Source of the DNA: Nitrospirota bacterium
Lineage (GTDB): Bacteria > Nitrospirota > Thermodesulfovibrionia > Thermodesulfovibrionales > UBA9159
NCBI GenBank assembly: GCA_021790195.1
Contig: JAJYIF010000002.1
Location: 82,960-146,959 of the forward strand
DNA length: 64,000 nucleotides
Reading direction: 5' to 3'
The notes under the pieces are model-generated. The model searched no databases and had not been told where the DNA came from. It saw only the letters and a list, made by a program, of their open reading frames with translations. The translations under genes were made by a program, and so were the position numbers. Shown in pieces: positions 44,061 through 52,716 of this stretch. The first letter of the stretch is position 1; the number at the start of each line of letters is the position of its first letter.

Positions 44061-45061
44061 CCAAAGGGTTGTACCGGGTTGCAGTATTTTTTTGTCTTTC
44101 CTATATCCTGGCTGTGGTGCCCGCCTATGGAGGCGGCCCTCAGGGTGTGGCGCTTCTTTATCCTCAGGACAAGAGTCTAGTCGAAGCAAAGTTGATTTCC
44201 GTGGTGGTCTATCTGGGTGACAGCGACGCGGACATGGTCATTATTGCGAGGAACGGGAGGGAAATCGAAAATGTCCCCGTGCCGAAAGGTCAGAAATATA
44301 TTTGTAAAGTCATCACGATTGATGTAGGTCACAACGAGATAGGTGTACGTGTCGTCAAGGGCGGCAGCACCGTGGAATCCAAACAGGTTTCGGTCTTCTT
44401 TAGGTCCGATCTCTCGAAGAAGTTTGCCATAAAGCCGTCAGATTACAACAAAAAGCCATTTCACAATGAAGACGGGGAGAAGGCATGTGCGTCGTGTCAT
44501 AGGATGGAGTTGACTGAAAAGGATTCGAAGCCGGACAAGCCTGAGGACTCTCTTTGCTATCAGTGCCACAAAAGAATAACCTCCTATCCGTTCATCCATG
44601 GTCCGGTTGTGAAGTGGGCTTGTCTTACATGCCACAATAAGGATTCAAGGCCGTTCAAATACATGACACCTAAACCAGATAAAGACCTCTGTTTTTCCTG
44701 CCATAAAGAGAAGAAGGCCGAGTGGGTCACGAAGAAATATATTCACGGGCCGACCGCAAGAGGGACTTGCACGCTTTGCCATAATCCCCATGCCTCAGAG
44801 CACCCTTATTGGCTCAAGAAGGCCACCTGGAACCTATGCGTCACCTGCCATGAAGAGATGGGGAAGGGTAAGCATATGTTAAAGCCGTTCGCAATTCCAA
44901 ACAAGACCCATCCCACGAGAGGGATACCCGATCCTAGCAGACCTGGGAAGATGATAAGCTGCGCAAGTTGTCATAATCCTCACGCATCGAATGCTAAATT
45001 TCTTTTTGCCTATGAAGTCCCGACTATATATGATCTCTGCAAGAAGTGCCACAAGTTCTGA
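44057..45061 (+). CDS. Periplasmic octahaem c-type cytochrome with N-terminal Ig-like domain
   Basis: 334 residues. Signal peptide (about 5-24), a beta-rich domain of about 90 residues without haem sites (ALLYPQDKSLVEAKLISVVV), then eight CxxCH motifs (CASCH, CYQCH, CLTCH, CFSCH, CTLCH, CVTCH, CASCH, CKKCH). HGPTARGTCTLCHNPHAS resembles the repeats of the first cytochrome of the operon. Last gene of the set, ending 19 bases from the convergent mutS2. The Ig-like part could dock it to the TPR partners (inference). Confidence 0.92.
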   Translation: MTKGLYRVAVFFCLSYILAVVPAYGGGPQGVALLYPQDKSLVEAKLISVVVYLGDSDADMVIIARNGREIENVPVPKGQKYICKVITIDVGHNEIGVRVVKGGSTVESKQVSVFFRSDLSKKFAIKPSDYNKKPFHNEDGEKACASCHRMELTEKDSKPDKPEDSLCYQCHKRITSYPFIHGPVVKWACLTCHNKDSRPFKYMTPKPDKDLCFSCHKEKKAEWVTKKYIHGPTARGTCTLCHNPHASEHPYWLKKATWNLCVTCHEEMGKGKHMLKPFAIPNKTHPTRGIPDPSRPGKMISCASCHNPHASNAKFLFAYEVPTIYDLCKKCHKF

Positions 45062-45080
45062 CAGCGCCGGTCGATGGGGA

Positions 45081-47444
45081 TCATGTTAACGATGCGACCG
45101 TAACGCCCGCCCCGCCTTCCTGCTGCTCTCCCTTACGGAAACTTTTTATAAGGGGATGGCCGGTGAGATGCTCCCGGACCGACCTCGCAAGGACGCCGCT
45201 CCCAACTCCGTGAACAATGGTGACTTCCGGCAGGCCCGCAAGAGAAGCGTGATTCAGAAAAGGCTCCAGTCTTGAGAGAGCATCATCGACCCTCATGCCA
45301 ACAAGGTTCAGTCGCGCAGGGACAGTCTCATCAGCCCTTTCAACACGAACGCTTCCTTTCTCGTCCGGCGGGACCTTTCCGCGCCCCGGTCCGATGTCCG
45401 TTGCAGCTGCTTCTATCTCTTTTCCGCCTGCCCTGACCCGAAGCCGTTTATTTTTCTTGTCTACTTCTATAACCGATGCATTACAGCCAAGAGACCTAAT
45501 GAATACGGTAGCTCCCTTCTTTAGCTCATCTATCCGAAGCGGGACCAGGTCCCTTATTTCATATTCTCTGACCTTATGCGCCATCTCCTCCCGTTTGGCA
45601 TCTACCCGTTTCATGACCTCGCGTCTGCCGGCCTTGTCTTTCTTTTTCAGCTCATCGATTAATGAGTTCATTTGACGCTTCGCATCCGCCACGATTCCCG
45701 AGGCCTCAGTATAAGCCTTTGCCAGGATCTCTTTCTGCCGGCTTTCAGCCTCGCTCAGTTTCTCTCTTAGTGTTCTTTCTCTTTCTTCTGTTTCTTTGCG
45801 GCGTATATCGAGTTCTAGAAGTCCGTGTTCGTAAGCAGCCCTCTTTTCGTTAAGGTCTGCGATGAGCTTGTCGAACTCTGCCTTGGCGCCTCCCAGGAGG
45901 GCTTTTGCAGAAGTGATGATCCTGTCCGGAAGGCCGTATCGTCTGGCAATCTCTATGGCATGAGACTGACCTGGCTCGCCGACTCTCAATCTATAGAGAG
46001 GGGCGAGAGACTTTTGGTCGAATTCCATTGAAGCATTTACCATCCCTTCGGTCCTGTGAACAAAACCCTTGATGTCCGTCAGATGCGTCGTGGCAAAAAG
46101 GAGCGCGCCGGTGTCTCTTAGCTCTTGCAATACAGCGCAGGCAAGGGCTGCCCCCTCCTCGGGATCGGTGCCTGTGCCAAGCTCGTCTATAAGAACGAGG
46201 GACCTTGTTCCGGCTTTCTTCAGGATTGCCGATACATTCGTTACATGGGCCGAGAATGTGGAGAGGTTGCTCTCTATAGACTGTTCATCGCCGATGTCGA
46301 TAAGGAGTTCCTTTACGAGTGGGAAACTCGATGAAGAGTCCGCAGGGACAGGCATGCCTGACAGCGCCATCAGGACGAGGAGGCCGATGGTCTTAAGGGC
46401 GATTGTCTTTCCTCCGGCGTTGGATCCGGTGATCACCATAACTGCATTATCCCCTCCCAGTCTTACATCGAGAGGGACGACATCCTGCCCGCTTCCTGCA
46501 TTTCTGAATGCCAGAAGGAGTAGCGGATGCCTTGCCGCGGCGAGATCGATCATTGCTGAGTCGTTCAGTACGGGCGTCTGCATCCTCAGCTCGTCGGCAA
46601 ATTGAGCAAGGCAATTGAGAAGGTCGAGATACACTATTGCTCTGAATTGGGACTCTATTTCATCCGCCGCCGCCCTTATCCTCGAAGAAATCACCCTCAG
46701 TATGCGGATTTCCTCGGCCTTTTGTTCCGCGATAACATTTTCGAGCTCATTAGAGAGGCCTATGATAGCCAGCGGCTCGATAAAAGCGGTCTCTCCGGAA
46801 CGCGAAATATCATGAACCACGCCGGGCACCTGCCCCTTGGAGTCCATCCTCACAGGTATCACCCACCTGCCCGACCTTTCGGTAATGAATGCGTCCTGCA
46901 AAAAGGTCGAGAGCCTCTCCTCCCTGATCATCTCCTCGAGTTTCTTTCGCACCCTGCCTTCGAGCTGTCTGACCTGTCCCCTGAGATGGGAGAGCAGAGA
47001 CGAGGCGCTGTCGAGGATCTTGCCCTCTTCATCAATAGATCTTTCGAGAACGCGGAGGATTTCCGGAAAGCCTGAGATGCTGCCCGTCAGGTCGCCGAGG
47101 AAGGGCAGCTCTGTTCCCCGCGCCTGAGCCGAGATATCGGAAAGGACCGAGAGGAAAGGAGTGAAGAGAGAAAGCTCAGCGGAATCTAGAACAGCGCCTT
47201 CAGGTCTTACCCGGACAAGAAGCGGCGATACGTCTGAAAAGGAGGACAGCCTGAGAGGGTTCCCCTCTTGGGCCATCCTGCGTATATCTTCGATCTGTCC
47301 AAACCGCAGCTCCACATCTTCCCTTCTCTCAAGGGGAACGATGTCGAGCACGGCTTTTTCGGAGGCTTCACTGCGGGAGTACCTTGAAATTGTCCTAAGG
47401 AGTTTATGGAATTCGAGGAGGCGAAGGGTGTTATCCGAAATCAT
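45081..47444 (-). CDS. mutS2: MutS2 family ATPase/endonuclease with Smr domain
   Basis: 787 residues: core/lever domain (1-300), ATPase with Walker A GSNAGGKT around residue 340, a Walker B/ABC-signature region (STFSAHV, VLIDELGTGTDPEEGAAL), a long coiled coil (about 515-640) and the C-terminal Smr nuclease domain with LNLVGMRVDDAL and HGVGSGVLARSVREHL. No mismatch-recognition domain, as expected. Suppresses recombination or, in Bacillus, rescues collided ribosomes. Confidence 0.95.
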   Translation of the reverse strand: MISDNTLRLLEFHKLLRTISRYSRSEASEKAVLDIVPLERREDVELRFGQIEDIRRMAQEGNPLRLSSFSDVSPLLVRVRPEGAVLDSAELSLFTPFLSVLSDISAQARGTELPFLGDLTGSISGFPEILRVLERSIDEEGKILDSASSLLSHLRGQVRQLEGRVRKKLEEMIREERLSTFLQDAFITERSGRWVIPVRMDSKGQVPGVVHDISRSGETAFIEPLAIIGLSNELENVIAEQKAEEIRILRVISSRIRAAADEIESQFRAIVYLDLLNCLAQFADELRMQTPVLNDSAMIDLAAARHPLLLLAFRNAGSGQDVVPLDVRLGGDNAVMVITGSNAGGKTIALKTIGLLVLMALSGMPVPADSSSSFPLVKELLIDIGDEQSIESNLSTFSAHVTNVSAILKKAGTRSLVLIDELGTGTDPEEGAALACAVLQELRDTGALLFATTHLTDIKGFVHRTEGMVNASMEFDQKSLAPLYRLRVGEPGQSHAIEIARRYGLPDRIITSAKALLGGAKAEFDKLIADLNEKRAAYEHGLLELDIRRKETEERERTLREKLSEAESRQKEILAKAYTEASGIVADAKRQMNSLIDELKKKDKAGRREVMKRVDAKREEMAHKVREYEIRDLVPLRIDELKKGATVFIRSLGCNASVIEVDKKNKRLRVRAGGKEIEAAATDIGPGRGKVPPDEKGSVRVERADETVPARLNLVGMRVDDALSRLEPFLNHASLAGLPEVTIVHGVGSGVLARSVREHLTGHPLIKSFRKGEQQEGGAGVTVASLT

Positions 47445-47539
47445 CAGGATCCGTAATCAGGCAATCTCTTCATGCAAAACCGCAAAATGCGCTCCGTTCT
47501 TGCGTTCTTCACGCTTTTGCGTGAAAATCAGGCCCCACT

Positions 47540-47881
47540 CTAAAGCCCGAGACCTTCGACGATTCTCTTCTTCTGCTTTTCCAAAATCTTCTGACCGTAA
47601 TCCAGAGACCTTATTACCTCCTTCTTTGCGCCGTCAGAAAGCTCGACTCCTTTTTCGATGATGTCTGTGGCCTTGTCTTTGACGTCCACAGCGAAATCCT
47701 CTATGCTGTCGATAGTGTCTTCGACCAGCTCAACGGCATTGCGCTTTATCTTTCTTGCGGCTTTGGAGATGTCCCTTCTCGTCTGACGGCCCGACTTGGG
47801 CGCGTAAAGAAGGGCGATACCGGCTCCGATGAGGCCGCCCAACAAGAATGCGCCTGCAATATTCTTCGCATCATCATTCAT
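47540..47881 (-). CDS. YtxH domain protein
   Basis: 113 residues from the ATG at 47881, which has GGAGAAG upstream; the open frame runs to 47944 but the extension is basic and crosses a promoter-like site. The N-terminal helix FLLGGLIGAGIALLYAPKSGRQTRRDI is the YtxH signature, followed by a long amphipathic Lys/Asp-rich helix. Such small membrane-anchored proteins are often stress-induced; function unknown. Divergent from the P-type ATPase. Confidence 0.85.
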   Translation of the reverse strand: MNDDAKNIAGAFLLGGLIGAGIALLYAPKSGRQTRRDISKAARKIKRNAVELVEDTIDSIEDFAVDVKDKATDIIEKGVELSDGAKKEVIRSLDYGQKILEKQKKRIVEGLGL

Positions 47882-47915
47882 AAACTTCTCCTTTCGGGAT
47901 GTCCTTTTTCTTATA

Positions 47916-47944
47916 ACTTTATCAGGAATGACCTTTGTAGTCAA
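47916..47944 (-). promoter_or_regulatory. Possible sigma70 promoter of the YtxH gene
   Basis: Minus strand TTGACT, 17 bases, TAAAGT; start near 47,909, giving a leader of about 28 bases with a good Shine-Dalgarno. Confidence 0.4.
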
Positions 47945-47954
47945 ATCTTTTCAT

Positions 47955-47983
47955 TTGCTTCTCCATTCGCTTTGAGGTATAAA
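47955..47983 (+). promoter_or_regulatory. Possible sigma70 promoter of the P-type ATPase
   Basis: TTGCTT, 17 bases, TATAAA. The start would fall about 5 bases before the ATG at 47995 and inside the AGGGAGC Shine-Dalgarno, so either the message is nearly leaderless or the true -10 lies further upstream. Confidence 0.3.
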
Positions 47984-47994
47984 ATAGGGAGCTT

Positions 47995-50547
47995 ATGACG
48001 AATGAACCGGACATAACGGCCATTAAGGGTCTTTCGGAGGCTGAGGCCAAGAAGAGGTTGAATCAGGAGGGGTACAATGAGCTGCCTTCGTCGAAGCCCC
48101 GCAGCATATTCGCTATTGCCGGGGAGGTGGTCCGGGAGCCCATGTTCCTCCTTCTTATCGCGGGCGGAGCTATATATTTGCTCCTGGGAGATGTGCAGGA
48201 AGCGATCATGCTCCTCGCCTTTGTATTCGTGGTCATGGGAATTACCCTTTATCAGGAGCGCAAGACAGAGAGGGCGTTGGAGGCCCTGCGTGATCTGTCG
48301 AGTCCGCGCGCCGTGGTCATACGGGACGGAGAACAAAAAAGGATACCCGGGCGCGAAGTAGTCAGGGGAGACGTTGTTATCCTGTCCGAGGGCGACCGGG
48401 TGCCGGCCGACGTGGCGCTTTTTTCGTGCGTCAACCTCTCGGTGGACGAATCTCTGCTCACGGGCGAATCAGCGCCGGTTCGAAAGACTTTCTGTGAGGG
48501 AGCCGATCAAATGGCACGTCCCGGAGGTGATGACCATCCCTTTGCATATTCGGGGACGCTCGTGGTCCAGGGCTACGGCGTCGCCAGGGCATTGGCAACA
48601 GGCGCCGATACGGAGATCGGCAGGATAGGCAAGGCCCTTCAATCCATAGAGCCGGAGGAGACGCCTTTACAAAAGGAGACCGGGAGACTGGTGAAGAACC
48701 TTGCCGTTCTGGGGCTGTCCCTTTGCGCCATAGTTATAGTGGTCTATGGATTTACGCGCGACAATTGGCTGAACGGCATTTTGGCCGGTATCACTCTTGC
48801 CATGGCCATGTTGCCTGAGGAATTCCCTGTGGTGCTGACCGTTTTTCTCGCCCTCGGCGCGTGGCGAATTTCGCGTAAACGCGTTCTGACAAGGAGGGTA
48901 CCCGCGGTGGAGACTCTCGGCTCCGCCTCGGTCCTCTGCGTGGACAAGACGGGTACGCTCACGATGAACCGGATGTTGGTTCAGAAGATTTTCGCGGGCG
49001 GTAAGTATTACAAGATCGACCATCAGGACAGTCCGCTGCCCGACGATTTCCACGAGGTGGTGGAGTTCGGCATATTGGCGAGCCATATAGACCCCTTTGA
49101 TCCCATGGAAAAAGCGCTGAGGGAGCTCGGCAGACGCGCCTTGTCTAACACGGAACACCTGCACGACAATTGGACCCTTGTGCAGGAATACCCCTTGTCC
49201 CGAAGCCTTCTGACGATGTCCAGGGTATGGAGGTCTTCGGATCAGAAGAATTATGTCATTGCGGCCAAGGGAGCGCCCGAGGCTATCGCTGAGATATGCC
49301 ATTTGGACGGTGAGGAAATGGAACGTCTCTCGGTCGAGATAAACGCCCTCGCAGCCGAAGGTCTGAGGGTGCTCGGGATAGCAAAATCAGAATTCGGTCA
49401 GACAGAGCTGCCAAATGAACAGCATGACTTCAAGTTCGGTTTTCTTGGTCTCGTCGGTCTGGCAGACCCGGTAAGACCGGGTGTGTCCGAGGCGGTCAGG
49501 GAATGCTATGCCGCAGGCATAAGGATTGTAATGATCACCGGAGACTACCCGGTCACGGCGCTGAAAGTGGCCGATCAGATCGGATTGAAGTCCGAGGGGG
49601 TGATCACAGGGGGTGAGATCGAACGGATCGGGGATTCCGAGCTCAGGCGGAAGATAAATAAGGTTAACATATTTGCCCGCGTCGTCCCCGAGCAAAAACT
49701 GAAGATTGTAAATGCGCTTAAGTCCGAAGGTGAGATAGTGGCGATGACCGGAGACGGGGTCAATGATGCGCCTGCCCTGAAATCGGCAGATATCGGCATA
49801 GCGATGGGAGGGCGCGGCACGGACGTGGCTAGGGAGGCGTCGGCCCTTGTCCTTCTCGACGACGATTTCTCTTCGATCGTGCAGGCAGTGCGAATGGGCC
49901 GCAGGATATTCGACAATCTTAAGAGGGCTATGGCCTACATCCTTGCGATCCATATACCTATAGCCGGCATGTCGCTGCTACCCGTGCTTTTCAGATGGCC
50001 TCTTGTACTTCTGCCGGTTCACATAGTGTTCCTCGAATTGATCATAGACCCGGCTTGCTCAGTCGTCTTTGAGGCCGAGCCGGAGGAAGCCGATGTGATG
50101 AGACGGAGGCCCCGCAACCTGCTCGACCCCCTTTTTGACAGGAAGACCGTCGCGTACAGCATATTGCAGGGAGTTATAGTCCTTGCCGTGGTGCTGTCGG
50201 TGTTTGTTGTTGCGATGAAGCGCGGGCAGGGCGAGATGGATGCGCGCGCACTGAGTTTTACGACTCTGATTATTGCTAATCTCGGCCTGATAATGACGAA
50301 TCGCTCGTGGTCGCGCGTGATCCTTTCGACGCTGCGCATTCGGAATGCCGCCTTTTGGTGGGTCCTCGGCGGATCACTCTTTATTCTGTGCTTGGTCCTG
50401 TATGTGCCTTTTCTGCGGGAGCTCTTCCGGTTTGAAAGACTGCATTTCTTTGAAGTGACGATTTGTCTGTCCGCCGGTGTAGTGAGCATTGTCTGGTTCG
50501 AGATACTGAAGATATTCCGGAAGGACAGGGTGCACACTTCTTCATAG
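47995..50547 (+). CDS. P-type cation-transporting ATPase (P2-like)
   Basis: 850 residues. Cation_ATPase_N (GLSEAEAKKRLNQEGYNELP), actuator with LTGES near 155, phosphorylation site D317 in CVDKTGTLTMN, hinge MTGDGVNDAPALKSADIGIAMG, and about ten helices. Helix 4 reads AMLPEEFPVVL, so the usual P-E-G-L/I-P of calcium pumps is PEEFP, an extra acidic residue in the ion path. Probably a calcium or manganese pump, but specificity is uncertain. A terminator hairpin follows at 50,654-50,688. Confidence 0.92.
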   Translation: MTNEPDITAIKGLSEAEAKKRLNQEGYNELPSSKPRSIFAIAGEVVREPMFLLLIAGGAIYLLLGDVQEAIMLLAFVFVVMGITLYQERKTERALEALRDLSSPRAVVIRDGEQKRIPGREVVRGDVVILSEGDRVPADVALFSCVNLSVDESLLTGESAPVRKTFCEGADQMARPGGDDHPFAYSGTLVVQGYGVARALATGADTEIGRIGKALQSIEPEETPLQKETGRLVKNLAVLGLSLCAIVIVVYGFTRDNWLNGILAGITLAMAMLPEEFPVVLTVFLALGAWRISRKRVLTRRVPAVETLGSASVLCVDKTGTLTMNRMLVQKIFAGGKYYKIDHQDSPLPDDFHEVVEFGILASHIDPFDPMEKALRELGRRALSNTEHLHDNWTLVQEYPLSRSLLTMSRVWRSSDQKNYVIAAKGAPEAIAEICHLDGEEMERLSVEINALAAEGLRVLGIAKSEFGQTELPNEQHDFKFGFLGLVGLADPVRPGVSEAVRECYAAGIRIVMITGDYPVTALKVADQIGLKSEGVITGGEIERIGDSELRRKINKVNIFARVVPEQKLKIVNALKSEGEIVAMTGDGVNDAPALKSADIGIAMGGRGTDVAREASALVLLDDDFSSIVQAVRMGRRIFDNLKRAMAYILAIHIPIAGMSLLPVLFRWPLVLLPVHIVFLELIIDPACSVVFEAEPEEADVMRRRPRNLLDPLFDRKTVAYSILQGVIVLAVVLSVFVVAMKRGQGEMDARALSFTTLIIANLGLIMTNRSWSRVILSTLRIRNAAFWWVLGGSLFILCLVLYVPFLRELFRFERLHFFEVTICLSAGVVSIVWFEILKIFRKDRVHTSS

Positions 50548-50610
50548 ACTCCCGGCCTCTCCTGATTTCTCGGGAAGAGGAACAAAAAAAGAAGGTTATT
50601 GACATTTTAG

Positions 50611-50635
50611 GTGGGCTTATGTCAAAGTAAGCCAC
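50611..50635 (+). other. Hairpin in the spacer before rpsU
   Basis: GTGGGCTTA and TAAGCCAC pair as an 8-bp stem with one bulged G and an 8-base loop. It lies just upstream of the terminator hairpin, and TTGACA occurs at 50,599. The stretch could be a small structured RNA or simply the 3' end of the ATPase message. Confidence 0.35.
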
Positions 50636-50653
50636 TTGGAAGTTTTTGTATTC

Positions 50654-50688
50654 AGGCCGCAAGAACTTTTGACGATGCGGCCTTTTTT
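50654..50688 (+). terminator. Rho-independent terminator
   Basis: AGGCCGCA and TGCGGCCT form a perfect 8-bp stem with a 14-base loop, followed directly by a run of six T. It would end P-type ATPase transcription before rpsU. Confidence 0.8.
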
Positions 50689-50776
50689 ATTGACGCCCGT
50701 AGTTTTTTCAGGTCTCTAAGATACCTTATGGGTGAACAGAGAGGTTTCATGCAAAGGAAGGAAGGAACCGGAACAG

Positions 50777-50983
50777 TTGGAGATAAAGGTCAATGGAAAC
50801 GACATCGAAAAGGCGCTGAAGCTTCTTAAGAGACAGCTCCAGAAGGACGGTCTTCTTAAGGAGCTAAAGAAGAGGCGCTATTACGAAAAGCCGTCGGTTA
50901 AGCTGAAGAGCAAGCAAAGGGAAGCGCAAAAGAGGAGAGTTAAGACCTCACGTCAGACAAGGCACAGCAGGTCCGTTAGTTAA
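50777..50983 (+). CDS. rpsU: 30S ribosomal protein S21
   Basis: 68 residues from a TTG start: EIKVNGNDIEKALKLLKRQL, then KKRRYYEKPSVKLKSKQRE, the S21 signature, and a basic tail longer than in E. coli. The open frame begins at 50,732, but homology starts at the TTG at 50777, which is preceded by AGGAAGGAAGG. S21 helps initiation at the 30S platform. The helicase gene follows by 98 bases. Confidence 0.92.
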   Translation: MEIKVNGNDIEKALKLLKRQLQKDGLLKELKKRRYYEKPSVKLKSKQREAQKRRVKTSRQTRHSRSVS

Positions 50984-51038
50984 TCTGAGAAGTGCTCCGC
51001 TTCAGAATTCAATAACCATTCCGCATTATTCGTACCAT

Positions 51039-51066
51039 ATCTTTAGTACAAAATCTTTAGTACAAA
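51039..51066 (+). repeat. Perfect 14-bp tandem repeat upstream of the DEAD-box gene
   Basis: ATCTTTAGTACAAA occurs twice without a gap, ending 4 bases before AAAAGGAGATAT, the Shine-Dalgarno region. It lies in the leader or promoter of the helicase gene and might bind a regulator or arise by slippage. Confidence 0.7.
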
Positions 51067-51081
51067 AAGAAAAGGAGATAT

Positions 51082-52665
51082 ATGGATCACCAGAGATTCT
51101 ATGAGTTTGAGCTCTCAGACGAAGTCCTAAGCGCCCTTTCCGCCATGGGCTTCGAGGAGCCGACCCCGATACAAAAGATAGCAGTAGGATCCGCCTTGAA
51201 AGGAAAAGACATCATAGGTCTTGCCCAGACCGGGACGGGCAAGACCGCCGCGTTCGGTATTCCCATCATTGAAAAGGGGGTGAAAGGAAAGAACAAGAAC
51301 CCTTATGCTATTGTGCTCGCCCCAACGCGGGAACTTGCGGTTCAGGTCGCGCAGGAGCTCAACAGGATCGGAAGCAACAAGGGGATTGTCTCGGTGCCGA
51401 TATACGGCGGTCAGTCTATTGAACGCCAGATAAGGAGTCTGAAAAAGGGCGTGGATGTGGTGGTGGGAACACCGGGAAGGGTGATAGACCACATCCAGAG
51501 AAAGACCCTTGTCCTCAAGGACATAGGTATGGTCGTCCTGGATGAGGCTGATGAGATGTTGAACATGGGCTTTATCGACGACATGGAAAGGATACTGAAA
51601 GAGATCCCGAGGAAGAGACAGACTATGCTTTTTTCCGCCACTATGCCTGAAGAGATACTGGGCATTTCCAGAAAGTATATGCATGATCCTGAAAAGGTTT
51701 ACGTGGACCCCAAGAAGATGGTGGTTTCCAAGATCAAGCAGGTCTTCTACGAGGTCAGGGAAGAAGACAAGATAAGGGCACTGACTCGGCTCCTCGATGT
51801 GGAGGAGCCTTCCCTTACGCTGATTTTTTGCCACACAAAAAGAGAAGTCGATGACGTTTCGGGAAGATTGCAGCAGATGGGTTACAGCGCCGGCGCCATC
51901 CACGGTGATTTCACGCAGTCTTTCAGGGATGAAATGATGGAGAAGTTCAAAAGAGGAGAGACCGACATCCTTGTCGCAACCGACGTGGCAGCCCGCGGCC
52001 TGGACATACCGGATGTCTCTCACGTGATAAACTACAGCATACCCCAGAACCCTGACGGGTACATTCACCGCATAGGCAGGACGGGAAGAGCCGGCAAGTC
52101 CGGAATAGCCATAACCTTTGTGACTCCGAGAGAATACAAACAGCTGAGATTGATCGAAAAGTCGGCGAGGACTAAAATAAGCAAGGCCAAACTGCCCACA
52201 AAGGACGAAGTCAGGAAAGCGAGGGAAAGGGAGCTCGTCGCGGAGATAGAAAACATGATAGAAGAAGGCGGCCACACGGGGTATATCTCTTTGGCCGAGG
52301 CGCTTTTCGAGAAATATCCGCCCAGGGACATTGCCGCAGCCGCCCTCACTCTTTTTTCCGGCAATGCGGGGATAGAAGACATAAGCGAAGGCGACGCGAT
52401 GCGTCCTTCGTCAGAAACGGGCACTGCAAGGCTCTTCCTCACGATCGGCAGGAAGGACAAGATAAAGGTGGCCGATATCGTGAAATCGATAACGCAGGAG
52501 ACGAATATCCCGGGCAGGAAGATCGGCAATATATCGCTGTTTGATTCATTCAGTTTCGTGGAGGTCCCTTCAGACCTGGCGGACAAGGTGATCCGGTCCC
52601 TCAACGATGTGGTCCTCCACGGACGGAGAATAAAGGTCCAGCCAGCAAGGAAGAGGCGGTCGTGA
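51082..52665 (+). CDS. DEAD-box RNA helicase (DeaD/CsdA type)
   Basis: 527 residues: Q motif (GFEEPTPIQ, 23-31), AQTGTGKT at 48-55, PTRELA, the DEAD box in VVLDEADEML, SAT, then domain 2 with VATDVAARGLDIPDV and HRIGRTGRAG, and a C-terminal DbpA-type RNA-binding domain (RLFLTIGRKDKIKVADIV to KVQPARKR). Remodels structured RNA during ribosome assembly and decay, often in the cold. Placement after rpsU fits a ribosome-assembly role. Confidence 0.95.
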   Translation: MDHQRFYEFELSDEVLSALSAMGFEEPTPIQKIAVGSALKGKDIIGLAQTGTGKTAAFGIPIIEKGVKGKNKNPYAIVLAPTRELAVQVAQELNRIGSNKGIVSVPIYGGQSIERQIRSLKKGVDVVVGTPGRVIDHIQRKTLVLKDIGMVVLDEADEMLNMGFIDDMERILKEIPRKRQTMLFSATMPEEILGISRKYMHDPEKVYVDPKKMVVSKIKQVFYEVREEDKIRALTRLLDVEEPSLTLIFCHTKREVDDVSGRLQQMGYSAGAIHGDFTQSFRDEMMEKFKRGETDILVATDVAARGLDIPDVSHVINYSIPQNPDGYIHRIGRTGRAGKSGIAITFVTPREYKQLRLIEKSARTKISKAKLPTKDEVRKARERELVAEIENMIEEGGHTGYISLAEALFEKYPPRDIAAAALTLFSGNAGIEDISEGDAMRPSSETGTARLFLTIGRKDKIKVADIVKSITQETNIPGRKIGNISLFDSFSFVEVPSDLADKVIRSLNDVVLHGRRIKVQPARKRRS

Positions 52666-52716
52666 ATCGAGACCCCTATTTGATTACGAAAAAGAAAAAA
52701 GCTTAGAATAGGACAA

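Noticed and set aside
47508..47525. TTCACGC-TTTT-GCGTGAA hairpin between mutS2 and the YtxH gene
   Set aside because: Perfect 7-bp stem but no following U-run in the direction of transcription, so it is not called as a terminator.
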